IMG/VR virus record: IMGVR_UViG_3300022540_000057
Coordinates: 1-41,229 of that record
Reading direction: 5' to 3' (one strand)
DNA: 41,229 nt
Source: a virus
In this document: one piece after another, positions 1 to 8,644 of the stretch
How the letters are laid out: every line of letters begins with the position of its first letter
How positions within the stretch are numbered: the stretch's first letter is position 1
Position numbers and translations under genes: made by a program
The notes under the pieces: model-generated
The model's input: only the letters and a program-made list of their open reading frames with translations
Told to the model about the DNA's origin: nothing
The model's database searches: none

Positions 1-2
1 TA

Positions 3-203
3 GCACCTACTACATTAGCAACTACTCTAGGACCAACTACTACCCTAACCACACCTGGACCTACTACTGCTCCACCATCTATGCCATGTGGAGATAAAAC
101 TATAAAGATAATACAAGATAATCTAACCATAAACCTTATACAAGACAATCTAACCATCAATCTTGCACAAGACAACTTAATCATAAACATCACACCATGC
201 TAG
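3..203 (+). CDS. Thr/Pro-repeat structural protein, C-terminal end (5' end outside window)
   Basis: An open frame runs in from the left edge and stops at TAG 201-203, leaving 66 visible residues. It opens with Thr/Pro repeats of the type APTTLATTLGPTTTLT and then carries a nine-residue motif, IQDNLTINL, in nearly three tandem copies, encoded by 27-bp DNA repeats at about 108-188. The protein ends INITPC. Similar PTT repeats occur in five downstream virion genes, so this is probably also a virion protein. The short repeated amphipathic strands suggest a fibrous beta-structure, which is inference. No family is recognised. Confidence 0.6.
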   Translation, partial: APTTLATTLGPTTTLTTPGPTTAPPSMPCGDKTIKIIQDNLTINLIQDNLTINLAQDNLIINITPC

Positions 204-213
204 GAATATAACA

Positions 214-573
214 ATGGAACAGATTAAATGCTACAAAGATAGAAACAATACTTTTTGGATAAAACTATACAAAGACAACATTATCCTAACCCCTGCTGAA
301 ATGGCTGTGATTACAAAGTTTGAAATAAAACATCAAGGAACCTACTACAACTCTACTGATAACCCAACTGGATTCACTCGAGACGATGCAAATGGCAGAG
401 TCAAAATCAAACCTTTTGAACTTGATTTACCAACTTCAAAAGACCTTGTAGAATTCCTAGTCTACGACGCTGGCGACAACACTAACGGACTATACTGGAC
501 TACCTTTGAACTATCAATAAGAAACGATGTACTTATACCTACTACACTTGCTCCCACTACTGCAGCACCATAA
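214..573 (+). CDS. Small virion-module protein with Thr/Pro tail
   Basis: This 119-residue protein starts at ATG 214 after AGGA at about 203-206. The body (1-108) alternates hydrophobic and polar residues as in a beta-sandwich, with FWIKLYKDN near the start. It ends with the Thr/Pro tail PTTLAPTTAAP, the same tail type as the protein at 4771-5238. It lies directly upstream of the portal gene. Its position suggests a head or neck accessory protein, but I recognise no family. Confidence 0.7.
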   Translation: MEQIKCYKDRNNTFWIKLYKDNIILTPAEMAVITKFEIKHQGTYYNSTDNPTGFTRDDANGRVKIKPFELDLPTSKDLVEFLVYDAGDNTNGLYWTTFELSIRNDVLIPTTLAPTTAAP

Positions 574-585
574 GGATATTTAATA

Positions 586-608
586 TATCGTTTAATAATT
601 AAACGAAC
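586..608. repeat. 23-bp palindromic repeat, copy 1 (before portal)
   Basis: The core CGTTTAATAATTAAACG is perfectly symmetric; the outer arms are TAT and AAC, so the left end departs from consensus GAT. The copy ends 11 bp before the portal ATG and touches its GGAG ribosome binding site. Confidence 0.9.
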
Positions 609-619
609 TGGAGAAACCA

Positions 620-3600
620 ATGCCTTATATATCAACTGGAGAACCAACTACTCCTGGTAAAACAACTATGGACTACTCTAGAATGTCCTTTGACTACGAC
701 TATCCTAACAACCTAAACCTAAAGCCAGGCAGTAAACTCCACGATAGGATAAAAAGTAAGATTTGGCAGCGTGCTAGGGAATCCCGCAATGAAATGTCTA
801 AACGATTCAAATCCTGGAAAGAAATAGACAAAACTATGACTGTCTACATCCCTTTAAAAGACAAAGAAAAAGAACTTAGAGAAAAAGACCCTACTAAACC
901 CGTATCTATCGTAATCCCTTACTCTTACTCAGTCCTTGAATCCCTCATGACTTACATGTCTATGGCATTCTTCCAGGACCCTATATTCAGATATGAAGGT
1001 GTAGAAGACTCAGACACTATCGGTGCTATGTTAATGGAACTAGTTATCAAAACACACTGTATCAAAAGTAAAGTCCCATTAGCTATCCACACTATACTTA
1101 AAGACAGCTTTAAATACGGCATAGGCATTGGAATACCTGGATGGACTAAACAAAATGGCAGAGTACCCATCAGATCTAATTCAATAACTAATAGCACCCT
1201 AGGCACTCAAACAACACAGCAAGTAGAATTCATAGACAAACTAGTCTACGAGGGCAATAACTTAACAAATATCGACCCTTACTTATGGTTCCCTGACCCT
1301 TCTGTCTCAAGTGATAAAATCCAAGACGGTGAATTTATAGGCTGGTTAGATCGTGACAACTACATGAACATGTTATCTAACGAAGCATCTTCAAATGGCG
1401 AAATCTTCAATGTTAAGTATCTAAAAGCTAAAAAATGGAAAAGGTCTTCACTCTCAATAGATGAAAGTGAAAGGGAAACAAAGTTCGGTGGAACATCTAA
1501 AGAACATCGTGGATTAACCACTTCGACCAATCCAGTAGATAACATAAAAATGTACATTAACTTAATTCCAAAAGACTGGGGAATCGGCCAAGGTGAATAC
1601 CCAGAAAAGTGGTTCTTTAACTTAGCCGCTGACGACATTATTACAGAAATGTATCGAGCCGACCACAATCATGGAATGTATCCTATGGCTATAGCCAGTC
1701 CTGAATACGACGGATATACTATAACCCCTATTGGCCGGATGGAACTTTTAACAGGTTCACAAGAAACAATAAACTTCCTTTTTAACTGTTATGATGACAA
1801 AACTGAAGTACTAACAGATGTTGGATGGATTAATTTGTCTAAGGCAAAAGAGTCAAATATGAATGTTGCTACAGTAGACCCTAAAAATGGATCTATGTGG
1901 TTTGAAGAACCTAAACAGTGGTTTGAGTATGACTATGATGATATACTAAACACATTTGAGTCTAAGAGATATAGTTTATCTGTGACTCCAAATCATAGTA
2001 TGTTTGGTAAATATAGATACTCTAACAAACCTGAATTTAAGCCTGCTAATCTATTACATAATAGAAGTAAATGGGATGAGTTTAAGATTCCTACAACTGT
2101 ACAATTTATAGGTATTCAACTAAACTATACAGAGATACCTCCAGCAAAACGAAAAGGTAATACTGGTAGACTACCTAGACAATCTCCAGTTAATATAAGT
2201 CCTGATATATTACCTGGATTTCTTGGTTGGTTACTCAGTGATGGAAGTATAAATATAGGTAAAAGTAGTGGGACTTATACAGTAACTATAAAGCAGGTTA
2301 AAGAGAAATACTTTAATGAGATAGACTATTTTACCAAAAATCTTCCATTTCATGTAGGTAAATACTTTAGTAAAAAACAATCTTCATGGCAGTGGAGTAT
2401 AACTGATAAGGGATTTTATAGTTGGTTGAAGGACAACTGCTATCATGGAGGAACAACTGGAGAGTTTAAAGAAGTTCCTGATATTATAAGGAATGCTGAT
2501 AGATTTACCTTAAATAGGTTCCTTGAGTCTTTCATACATGGAGATGGGCATGAGATAGAAGGACATAAAAACTTAATTCAGATAGGCACCGAAAGTAAAC
2601 AACTATCTGATGACTTACAAGAGATAGCTATAAAACTTGGGTATAGTTGCTCTATTAGAAATACATGTACTAGTACAGGTAAGCCTTTCTGGTACTTAAA
2701 TATAAACAAGAATGCTCCATGGGCTACTATAACAGACAAAAATTCATCTGAAGTCTACTACAAAGGTAAAGTATACTGCTTTGAAAACTCTACTCATCTA
2801 ACTATAATCAGACGTAATGGGAAAGTATCTATATGTGGACAGAGTCATATAGCTAATGTCCGCAAGGCTGTAAACGATATGTTCGTGGTCGACCCTTACC
2901 TAATAAACATAAATGATTTAACAAAGCCTGGCGCTGGAAAGATAATAAGGACTCGCCGTCCTGCCTGGGGACATGGTGTAAAGGGAGCGGTAGAACAACT
3001 AATGGTCAATGACATTACTAGATCCAACCTAGCTGACGTTCAGTATATGACTAACACTATGGATCGTCTATTCGGCACTGATTCTTCAATGGCTGGTGTT
3101 ATGCGACAGGGAGGTCCTGAGCGACTAACTAAAGGTGAATTTCAAGGCACACGTGGCTCAGCTATTTCCAGACTACAACAAACTGCTATGATCATAGGTA
3201 TGCAATTCATGCAAGACATAGGCACTATGTTTGCTGTTCACACTCAACAAAATATGACTACTGAAGCCTTCATAAATACCACTGGAAGATATGCTGGACA
3301 GTTAGCCAAAATCTATGGCCCAGAAGCTACAAAGATCGCAGTCTCACCTATGGACCTAGCAATTGCTACAGACTTAATCGTCCGAGACGGTTCAATCCCA
3401 GGAGGAAACTTCTCTGAAGCCTGGCTACAAATGTTTAAAACTATTGGCTCCTCAGAACAACTAATGCAAGAATTTGATATAACAAGAATCTTCATGTATA
3501 TAGCGCAAGAACTCGGTGCTAAGAATGTAGAAGACTTCAAACGTAATGTAGATCGAATCCAGCCACAAGTACAACCTAACGCACAAGTAACTCAGCAAGT

Positions 3601-3637
3601 ACAAGCTGGAAATTACATACCAGTAGGAGAAACATGA
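620..3637 (+). CDS. Portal protein precursor interrupted by an intein
   Basis: The portal forms the dodecameric ring at the unique capsid vertex through which DNA passes. The 1005-residue precursor consists of an N-extein (1-389), an intein (390-741) and a C-extein (742-1005). Removing the intein joins ETINFLFN to SHIANVRKAVNDMFVVDP, which restores the continuous segment expected of podovirus-type portals; the mature protein would be 653 residues. The C-terminal 30 residues are Gln-rich (QPQVQPNAQVTQQVQ), as is common for portal tails. ATG 620 follows GGAG at 610-613. The stop overlaps the next gene. Extein codons often end in C (GAC, TAC), while intein codons are mostly T-ending. Confidence 0.9.
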   Translation: MPYISTGEPTTPGKTTMDYSRMSFDYDYPNNLNLKPGSKLHDRIKSKIWQRARESRNEMSKRFKSWKEIDKTMTVYIPLKDKEKELREKDPTKPVSIVIPYSYSVLESLMTYMSMAFFQDPIFRYEGVEDSDTIGAMLMELVIKTHCIKSKVPLAIHTILKDSFKYGIGIGIPGWTKQNGRVPIRSNSITNSTLGTQTTQQVEFIDKLVYEGNNLTNIDPYLWFPDPSVSSDKIQDGEFIGWLDRDNYMNMLSNEASSNGEIFNVKYLKAKKWKRSSLSIDESERETKFGGTSKEHRGLTTSTNPVDNIKMYINLIPKDWGIGQGEYPEKWFFNLAADDIITEMYRADHNHGMYPMAIASPEYDGYTITPIGRMELLTGSQETINFLFNCYDDKTEVLTDVGWINLSKAKESNMNVATVDPKNGSMWFEEPKQWFEYDYDDILNTFESKRYSLSVTPNHSMFGKYRYSNKPEFKPANLLHNRSKWDEFKIPTTVQFIGIQLNYTEIPPAKRKGNTGRLPRQSPVNISPDILPGFLGWLLSDGSINIGKSSGTYTVTIKQVKEKYFNEIDYFTKNLPFHVGKYFSKKQSSWQWSITDKGFYSWLKDNCYHGGTTGEFKEVPDIIRNADRFTLNRFLESFIHGDGHEIEGHKNLIQIGTESKQLSDDLQEIAIKLGYSCSIRNTCTSTGKPFWYLNINKNAPWATITDKNSSEVYYKGKVYCFENSTHLTIIRRNGKVSICGQSHIANVRKAVNDMFVVDPYLININDLTKPGAGKIIRTRRPAWGHGVKGAVEQLMVNDITRSNLADVQYMTNTMDRLFGTDSSMAGVMRQGGPERLTKGEFQGTRGSAISRLQQTAMIIGMQFMQDIGTMFAVHTQQNMTTEAFINTTGRYAGQLAKIYGPEATKIAVSPMDLAIATDLIVRDGSIPGGNFSEAWLQMFKTIGSSEQLMQEFDITRIFMYIAQELGAKNVEDFKRNVDRIQPQVQPNAQVTQQVQAGNYIPVGET
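1787..2842 (+). other. Intein with LAGLIDADG homing endonuclease inside the portal gene
   Basis: The 352-residue insert starts with catalytic Cys (CYDDKTEVLTDVGW, block A). It has the block B motif TPNH at intein residues 67-70, two LAGLIDADG helices (FLGWLLSDGS near 145-154 and FLESFIHGDG near 245-254) and a C-terminal block containing VYCFENSTHLTIIRRNG. The last residues are SICGQ and the next extein residue is Ser 742. The expected penultimate His is Gly and the terminal Asn is Gln. Both variants are known among inteins, but together they predict slower or altered C-terminal cleavage. The reading frame is open throughout, which excludes an intron. The insertion site lies in a conserved portal segment, typical for homing. 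Confidence 0.9.
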
Positions 3638-3933
3638 TGGAAGAAACTAACGAAACAGTTATTAATTCTACTAAAATTCAAATAGAAGAATTTAAAGAGT
3701 CGATCGTTTGGTTAGACATAGTCAATGAACTTAATGTATGGAAAAAGGGATTTGAGATAGAAATGAACAACATAGTAGATGATGCAAAAGAAGACAATCC
3801 ATCTACAGCAGCTATCTTAATGCATATGGGAAATATAAGTGGTAGAATAAAGACTGTAGAATATATCAAGAGTTTACCAGATATGTTCTTAGAAATTTTA
3901 AAAATGAAGGCAGAAGAAACTAACAATAACTAA
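3634..3933 (+). CDS. Hypothetical acidic helical protein between portal and scaffold
   Basis: This 99-residue, acidic, mostly helical protein overlaps the portal stop (ATGATGG at 3634-3640). Either ATG could be used: the second, at 3637, gives better spacing from GGAG. It has no Cys and no membrane segment. Small helical proteins at this place in podovirus genomes are often assembly factors, but I cannot assign a family. Confidence 0.7.
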   Translation: MMEETNETVINSTKIQIEEFKESIVWLDIVNELNVWKKGFEIEMNNIVDDAKEDNPSTAAILMHMGNISGRIKTVEYIKSLPDMFLEILKMKAEETNNN

Positions 3934-3946
3934 TGGAGAACACTAA

Positions 3947-4759
3947 ATGGGAATGTTAGATGAAATTAAAAAGATGGGAAAAACACTAATGGGTGGAGAG
4001 GAAGAACTAACTACAGAAACTCCAAACACAGACACACCTAAAACAGACGCCCCTGGAACTTCTGTCCCTACCACAGAAATTCCAATAGACACTCTTGAAA
4101 CAGATACACCTTCTACAAACACTCCAGTTACATCTACACCTACAACCGAAATACCAGACGAATCTGCTACATTAAAAGCTGAACTAGAACTACTACGTAA
4201 TGAAGTCGAAAAACTAAAATCTCCCACTCCTACCAATGCACCTACAACTGAAGCATCTATAGACGAAGAAAACTTTATGAAAGAACTAGACTTTGATACT
4301 ATAACTAGCAATCCTGAAGAATTCAACAAGCTTCTAAATCTTGTATATAAAAAAGGTGTATTGGCAGCGAGGGATGAAGTAAAGAATGGTTCCAAAGAAG
4401 TTATCAAAACTTTGCCTAACTTAATAAGCGACAATATCTCGGTAATCCAAACACTAGAAAAAGTAAGCAATGATTTCTATTCAGACAATGAAGACCTTAA
4501 ACCATATAAAGAAAATGTAGCTATAATCTTCGGCGAGATTGCATCTGCTAACCTTGACAAAACATATACCGAGAACTTATCATTAACTGGCGATGAAGTC
4601 AGGAAACGACTTAATCTAACAAAACCTGAAACAAAACCTGAAACAAAACCCAAGCCACCTAAATTACCTACTAACAAAGGTAACAAAAGGTCAAACCAAA
4701 CCGAGCCAAAAGGCATAGCTGATGAACTAGCTGCTATGAACAAGGCTCTCGGAATATAA
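3947..4759 (+). CDS. Capsid scaffolding-type protein with Thr/Pro-rich N-terminal half
   Basis: This 270-residue protein is highly charged and precedes the major capsid gene, the standard place for a scaffold. Residues about 25-75 are a low-complexity stretch of Thr, Pro, Asp and Glu (TETPNTDTPKTDAPGT). A coiled-coil segment (LKAELELLRNEVEKLK) follows at about 77-92, then a helical domain at about 105-225 and a Lys/Pro tail. The helical domain (NDFYSDNEDLKPYKENVAII) is related to the separate protein at 8781-9185. ATG follows GGAG at 3933-3936. The scaffold assignment rests on position and composition. Confidence 0.72.
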   Translation: MGMLDEIKKMGKTLMGGEEELTTETPNTDTPKTDAPGTSVPTTEIPIDTLETDTPSTNTPVTSTPTTEIPDESATLKAELELLRNEVEKLKSPTPTNAPTTEASIDEENFMKELDFDTITSNPEEFNKLLNLVYKKGVLAARDEVKNGSKEVIKTLPNLISDNISVIQTLEKVSNDFYSDNEDLKPYKENVAIIFGEIASANLDKTYTENLSLTGDEVRKRLNLTKPETKPETKPKPPKLPTNKGNKRSNQTEPKGIADELAAMNKALGI

Positions 4760-4770
4760 GGAGAAATACT

Positions 4771-5238
4771 ATGAGTTTAGAAGATCGTGGCGCTCAGCAT
4801 GATAAAATAGTTGTAGACAAATATCATGGACCTATCGCCAACTATACAATGACAACTAGAGACTACATACTACGTCCAGCTGCAGGCCCTGCCACTGGCG
4901 CATTCACTATAACTTTACCGCCAGTGACTGAGGCAAAAGGTAGATTTTACTCCCTTATTGCCCGCGACGCTGACGGTACAAATACTATCACTATCCAAGA
5001 CCGAGATGAGAGTGAATGCTGGGATGGTGATATTACTTTCAATGGTAAATGTGATAAGGTATTACTATACTCTGACGGTCTAGCCTGGCTTGTACTTGCT
5101 TCAGTCCTAACCGCTACTGGCACTACAGCTGCACCTACAACTATTGCACCTACAACTATTGCCCCAACTACCCTAGCTACAACTGTTGCACCTACTACAG
5201 CTGCACCTACTACTCTGTCTCCGACTACAGCTGCTTAA
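4771..5238 (+). CDS. Probable capsid decoration protein with Thr/Pro repeat tail
   Basis: This 155-residue protein lies between scaffold and major capsid genes. Residues 1-115 look like a small beta-rich domain (ITLPPVTEAKGRFYSLIA), the kind found in head fibre or decoration proteins. Residues about 116-155 are almost pure Thr/Ala/Pro repeats (TTAAPTTIAPTTIAPTTLAT), which probably project from the capsid. AAGGAGAAATACT precedes the ATG. Decoration protein is an inference from position and shape. Confidence 0.65.
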   Translation: MSLEDRGAQHDKIVVDKYHGPIANYTMTTRDYILRPAAGPATGAFTITLPPVTEAKGRFYSLIARDADGTNTITIQDRDESECWDGDITFNGKCDKVLLYSDGLAWLVLASVLTATGTTAAPTTIAPTTIAPTTLATTVAPTTAAPTTLSPTTAA

Positions 5239-5244
5239 CAATCA

Positions 5245-5267
5245 GACCGTTTAATTAATAAACAATC
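5245..5267. repeat. 23-bp palindromic repeat, copy 2 (before major capsid gene)
   Basis: Left arm GACCGTTT and right arm AAACAATC flank an AT core. It starts 7 bp after the preceding stop and lies 22 bp before the major capsid ATG, just ahead of AATAGGAG. Confidence 0.85.
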
Positions 5268-5289
5268 TATCCAAATAGGAGAATATATT

Positions 5290-6591
5290 ATGTTTCTTGG
5301 AATGCGTGCGACTGACGACTGGGTTGCAAATCAGCGACCCTTAAACTGGCGTCAACAAATACTATATCTATATCCAAACGGAATGGCTCCACTTACAGCC
5401 ATACTCTCAATGTCTGGCTCTGCAAGTGTAGACGATCCACATTTTAACTGGTGGACTCAAACACAGTCAACTGTACAGGGTGCAGTAGCTGGAGTATTCA
5501 CTAATGCCGACTTATCAACTGCCTATGTTACAGGCGCAATTGCTGGAGATACCTTATTCATATCTATAACTACTCTCCTTGCTAACCGTATCAGACAAGG
5601 ACATCAAATCCTCCTCCGTGATGAGTCTGACTATCGTGTAGATATAGTCGGCAAAGTCACTTCGGTAACTCGTGGCACTACCAACTCAGTCCTTGCTGTT
5701 AGATTACTCGAAGCTGATGACAACTCACCTGACAATAACCTGGCCGATTGCGACAACTTCAAAATCATAGGCAATATTAACCCTGAGGGCGGTGAAATGC
5801 CTGACGCCATTGCACTAGATCCAGTTCAAGTCTACAACTATACCCAGATCTTTCGTACCCCTCTATCAATGACCCGTACTGCACTTAAAACCAAACTACG
5901 CACTAATGATCAGTATCAAAAAGCAAAATCTGAAGCCCTTGAAATGCACTCATGGGAAATGGAACTTGCTTTTATCTGGGGAATTATGTCACAGAACATA
6001 GGTGACAATGGTAAACCTGAGCGTACCACTAGAGGTGTCATACCTTTCATTCGTCAATATGCACCTAACAATGTAGATGACTACACCTTAAACACCACTT
6101 ACGCCGGTCAAACTTGGGTTACTGGAGGCGAAACCTGGCTAAAAGCAATGCTTGAACTTATGTTTAGATACGGTGCTGAAGACAAACTATGTCTATGTGG
6201 AAGCGGCTTTCTACTCGGCATAGATGCACTTGCTATGACTGGTGGACAGGTTAACTTACAACCTGCCCAAAAAATGTACGGTATGCAGATTCGTGAGTGG
6301 CTTACACCTTTTGGCTCTATCTACATGAAAACTCACCCTCTATTCAGCTTCGATGCTACTACCCGCCACATGGGTATCATTCTTGAACCCAAAGAACTCG
6401 GATACAAGTACATAGATGACACTACATTCTTTGGTGAAAGCACTTCAAAACAGCACTCTTCTGGATATGGCCAGAGACGAATTGACGGACTTAACGAGGA
6501 ATATCTTACTGAGTGCGGCCTTGAATTTGGCCTATCTCAAAAGTGTGGTATTCTTAATGGAGTTGGACTAAATAACGGACTAACTCCATAA
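5290..6591 (+). CDS. Major capsid protein
   Basis: The 433-residue protein forms the icosahedral shell. The opening DDWVANQRPLNWRQQILYLY, then NGMAPLTAILSM and DDPHFNWW, match a large uncultured-phage major capsid family that lies just after scaffold genes. Length is right for an HK97-fold subunit. There is no obvious cleaved N-terminal delta domain, in keeping with a separate scaffold. ATG 5290 follows AGGAG at 5277-5281. Codons are C-rich at third positions relative to most of the window. A stable stem-loop follows the stop. Confidence 0.92.
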   Translation: MFLGMRATDDWVANQRPLNWRQQILYLYPNGMAPLTAILSMSGSASVDDPHFNWWTQTQSTVQGAVAGVFTNADLSTAYVTGAIAGDTLFISITTLLANRIRQGHQILLRDESDYRVDIVGKVTSVTRGTTNSVLAVRLLEADDNSPDNNLADCDNFKIIGNINPEGGEMPDAIALDPVQVYNYTQIFRTPLSMTRTALKTKLRTNDQYQKAKSEALEMHSWEMELAFIWGIMSQNIGDNGKPERTTRGVIPFIRQYAPNNVDDYTLNTTYAGQTWVTGGETWLKAMLELMFRYGAEDKLCLCGSGFLLGIDALAMTGGQVNLQPAQKMYGMQIREWLTPFGSIYMKTHPLFSFDATTRHMGIILEPKELGYKYIDDTTFFGESTSKQHSSGYGQRRIDGLNEEYLTECGLEFGLSQKCGILNGVGLNNGLTP

Positions 6592-6603
6592 ACTAACTTT
6601 AAT

Positions 6604-6637
6604 TGATCTGGACTAAACTATGTGTTAGTCCAGATCA
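6604..6637 (+). terminator. 13-bp perfect stem-loop after the major capsid gene
   Basis: Arms TGATCTGGACTAA (6604-6616) and TTAGTCCAGATCA (6625-6637) pair perfectly around an 8-base loop. Only a short AT-rich run (TTTAATAA) follows, not a clean U tract, so it may be a leaky terminator or a 3'-end stabiliser. The right arm shares GATCA with the left arm of the palindromic repeat at 6633-6655, so the two structures are mutually exclusive in RNA. Confidence 0.7.
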
Positions 6638-6655
6638 TTTAATAACCAAACGAAC
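6633..6655. repeat. 23-bp palindromic repeat, copy 3
   Basis: Left arm GATCATTT, right arm AAACGAAC. It lies 15 bp before ATG 6671 and overlaps the preceding stem-loop by 5 bp. Confidence 0.85.
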
Positions 6656-6670
6656 TATTGGAGACTAAAA

Positions 6671-7201
6671 ATGGGAAGTAAACTAGAAAGTACCTTAACT
6701 TTATTCAATGGCAAGAAACATATGTCTGTAGCAGACTTTGAAGTAAACAGTATTATCAAAAATAAAGCATATGTAATTAAAACCCTATGGACTGATATAG
6801 TAGATGATGCATCTATTGAGTTATACGTAGAATCTTTTAATGTATTATCCTCTCCTCCATACGTTACAATAGATTTTAACACTGGAGGAAATTGTAGAAC
6901 TTACGTATATAATGAACCTACTATGTCTAACGACGGTACTGAACTACTCTTAATAAATAGAAACTTCGACAAGGGATCTCATATCATTAATTCAAGAATG
7001 TTTAGAGATCCAACTGTTACTGATGATGGTGACTTAATCGGTACATCATTATTACCAGGAGGGGTAGGAATAGCCGCTGTTGGTAGTTCAACTCCAATAT
7101 ACAGAGGTATCATGCCACTTAATGCAAAACTATTAATCAGAGCTACAAATGTATCAGGTGTGACTATAGATGTTAGTTTAGACTTTGGTATGTTTTCATA
7201 G
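6671..7201 (+). CDS. Hypothetical beta-rich virion protein after the capsid gene
   Basis: This 176-residue protein is rich in Thr, Ser, Val and Ile with no Cys pairs or membrane segments apart from a glycine-rich turn (LPGGVGIAAVG near 133-143). It has strand-forming stretches throughout. It follows the major capsid gene with its own GGAG site. Location suggests a head decoration or head-completion protein. I recognise no family. Confidence 0.68.
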   Translation: MGSKLESTLTLFNGKKHMSVADFEVNSIIKNKAYVIKTLWTDIVDDASIELYVESFNVLSSPPYVTIDFNTGGNCRTYVYNEPTMSNDGTELLLINRNFDKGSHIINSRMFRDPTVTDDGDLIGTSLLPGGVGIAAVGSSTPIYRGIMPLNAKLLIRATNVSGVTIDVSLDFGMFS

Positions 7202-7213
7202 ATGATTTAGTCA

Positions 7214-7236
7214 GTTCATTCAATAATTAAACGATC
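7214..7236. repeat. 23-bp palindromic repeat, copy 4
   Basis: Left arm GTTCATTC, right arm AAACGATC. It lies 15 bp upstream of ATG 7252 and next to its TGGAGG site. Confidence 0.85.
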
Positions 7237-7251
7237 TATGGAGGTAGTAGA

Positions 7252-7905
7252 ATGAATGACTTAACTACTCAATTAAATCAGATGAACAACTCATTATTGG
7301 GGGAACCTATTAAAGATAGGTTTAAAGAAATAGATGATGATATAAAAACTGGGAGATTTGATCGGTGTTATAAAGGTACTACATATAATAAATGTAATTT
7401 ATTCTTAAATGATACAGCTAAACGGTTTGGAATAGATATACCAAAGAATAAAGATTTACCTGATTTTTTATTACAGGGTAATATATCTTCATCTGGTGGA
7501 GTTCTTTCAGAGCATCTAGATAAACCAATGACAGCTGGATGGTTAGATGATTACTATGAAAATCGTTCAGCATTATCTAATAGTGGTGTAAGTCGGGTAG
7601 GAATAGATGAAGGACAAAAATTAGCTAATGATAAAAATCTTGTAATGGTTTTAGGTAGTGGTCATGCTTCATTATTAGCACCGTCTAAAACTGGGATGCC
7701 TACTATATATAGATCAGATAGATCCTTTCGCGGTAAAGATAAAAGGATAAAAGTTGGAATTAAGAATGTTGATAAGTTTAAATACTTTTATATAAATCCA
7801 GATCAATATAATATATTTAATGAAGTTATTGCACAGAAAGGTATATCTAATAAAGATATTTCTAGTAAGTCAGATTTATACTTGGATTTAATAGATAAAG
7901 AATAA
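7252..7905 (+). CDS. Cys-His peptidase-like protein (possible NlpC/P60 or CHAP-type cell-wall hydrolase)
   Basis: This 217-residue protein has an early Cys at the head of a helix (YNKCNLFLNDTAKRFG, about 46-61) and, about 85 residues on, VMVLGSGHASLL with a His on a strand. That Cys-helix then His-strand order is the layout of NlpC/P60 and CHAP cysteine peptidases, which cut peptidoglycan peptides. No signal peptide is present, so a virion-borne hydrolase acting at DNA entry is plausible. The gene is markedly T-rich at third codon positions compared with the capsid gene, suggesting separate origin. The family assignment is tentative. Confidence 0.55.
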   Translation: MNDLTTQLNQMNNSLLGEPIKDRFKEIDDDIKTGRFDRCYKGTTYNKCNLFLNDTAKRFGIDIPKNKDLPDFLLQGNISSSGGVLSEHLDKPMTAGWLDDYYENRSALSNSGVSRVGIDEGQKLANDKNLVMVLGSGHASLLAPSKTGMPTIYRSDRSFRGKDKRIKVGIKNVDKFKYFYINPDQYNIFNEVIAQKGISNKDISSKSDLYLDLIDKE

Positions 7906-7920
7906 GGAAAGGTTGTAAAT

Positions 7921-8643
7921 ATGAATCTGTTACAAATAAGAACAAAATTCAGAGAACTATCAGGCCGATTTGATCTAGTCAATCCAGACTACACTGACAA
8001 TGGCGCTGACTTCTTTATCAACGAAGCTAGAAAATACCTAGACCGATTAGCCGAGACTCAAAAATCTTGGGGTAATTTCTACTACTTATTAAACATAGGT
8101 GAATACTTAGTAAAATTTCCCTACTGTAGATCAATCAAAGAAGTCTGGGTTGCTTCAACTACTGCTTCATGGCAGTTGGAAAAAAAGCGTTTACAAGATA
8201 TCCTATTATCCTATGGCAAAGGCCTCGTAAGCATACTTACCAACAGCACACCTTTATACTACTCACCTTGCATTTCAAGGCACATCCCTGAAAACTCCAC
8301 TCCTGCCGAACTTGCAGTCTTTGCGCCTTATATAGAAATACCTTCTGGAATAACTAACGAAATAAATGCTTTACTAATCAATATCCCTACTGACACAATC
8401 CTAACAGTAACTGTTAAAGGCCTTTTCTATTCAATGGAATTAGTCAATAACACAGATCAAAACTATTGGTCTGAAGTCCATCCACTTCTTCTATATATGT
8501 CAACTATGCGTGCAATAGAAGTAACCAATAGAAACACACAAGGTGTTAATGACTGGACAAAAGCTATATCAACCGAAGTCGGTCAATTGGGCATGGACCT
8601 TGTTGATGAAATCATTTCTGAAATAGATCAAATAGAGGACTAA
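7921..8643 (+). CDS. Head-tail adaptor (connector) protein
   Basis: This 240-residue protein opens LLQIRTKFRELSGRFDLV, then DYTDNGADFFINEARKYLDR. This resembles the adaptor family that binds under the portal in podoviruses (gp4/gp11-like role). Helices at the N- and C-termini flank a beta-rich middle. The C-terminal part, SEVHPLLLYMSTMRAIEV, is also usual for the family. The order portal, capsid, adaptor, tail supports the call. RBS AAGGAAAGG precedes ATG 7921. Confidence 0.75.
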   Translation: MNLLQIRTKFRELSGRFDLVNPDYTDNGADFFINEARKYLDRLAETQKSWGNFYYLLNIGEYLVKFPYCRSIKEVWVASTTASWQLEKKRLQDILLSYGKGLVSILTNSTPLYYSPCISRHIPENSTPAELAVFAPYIEIPSGITNEINALLINIPTDTILTVTVKGLFYSMELVNNTDQNYWSEVHPLLLYMSTMRAIEVTNRNTQGVNDWTKAISTEVGQLGMDLVDEIISEIDQIED

Positions 8644-8644
8644 T

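Noticed and set aside
1787-2842. Group I or II intron in the portal gene
   Set aside because: The frame is open across the whole insert and it encodes intein blocks; protein splicing explains it.
3943-4470. A 175-residue minus-strand frame rich in Val, Ser and Gly repeats
   Set aside because: It is the antisense shadow of the Thr/Pro tract in the scaffold gene; no ribosome binding site and wrong arm direction.
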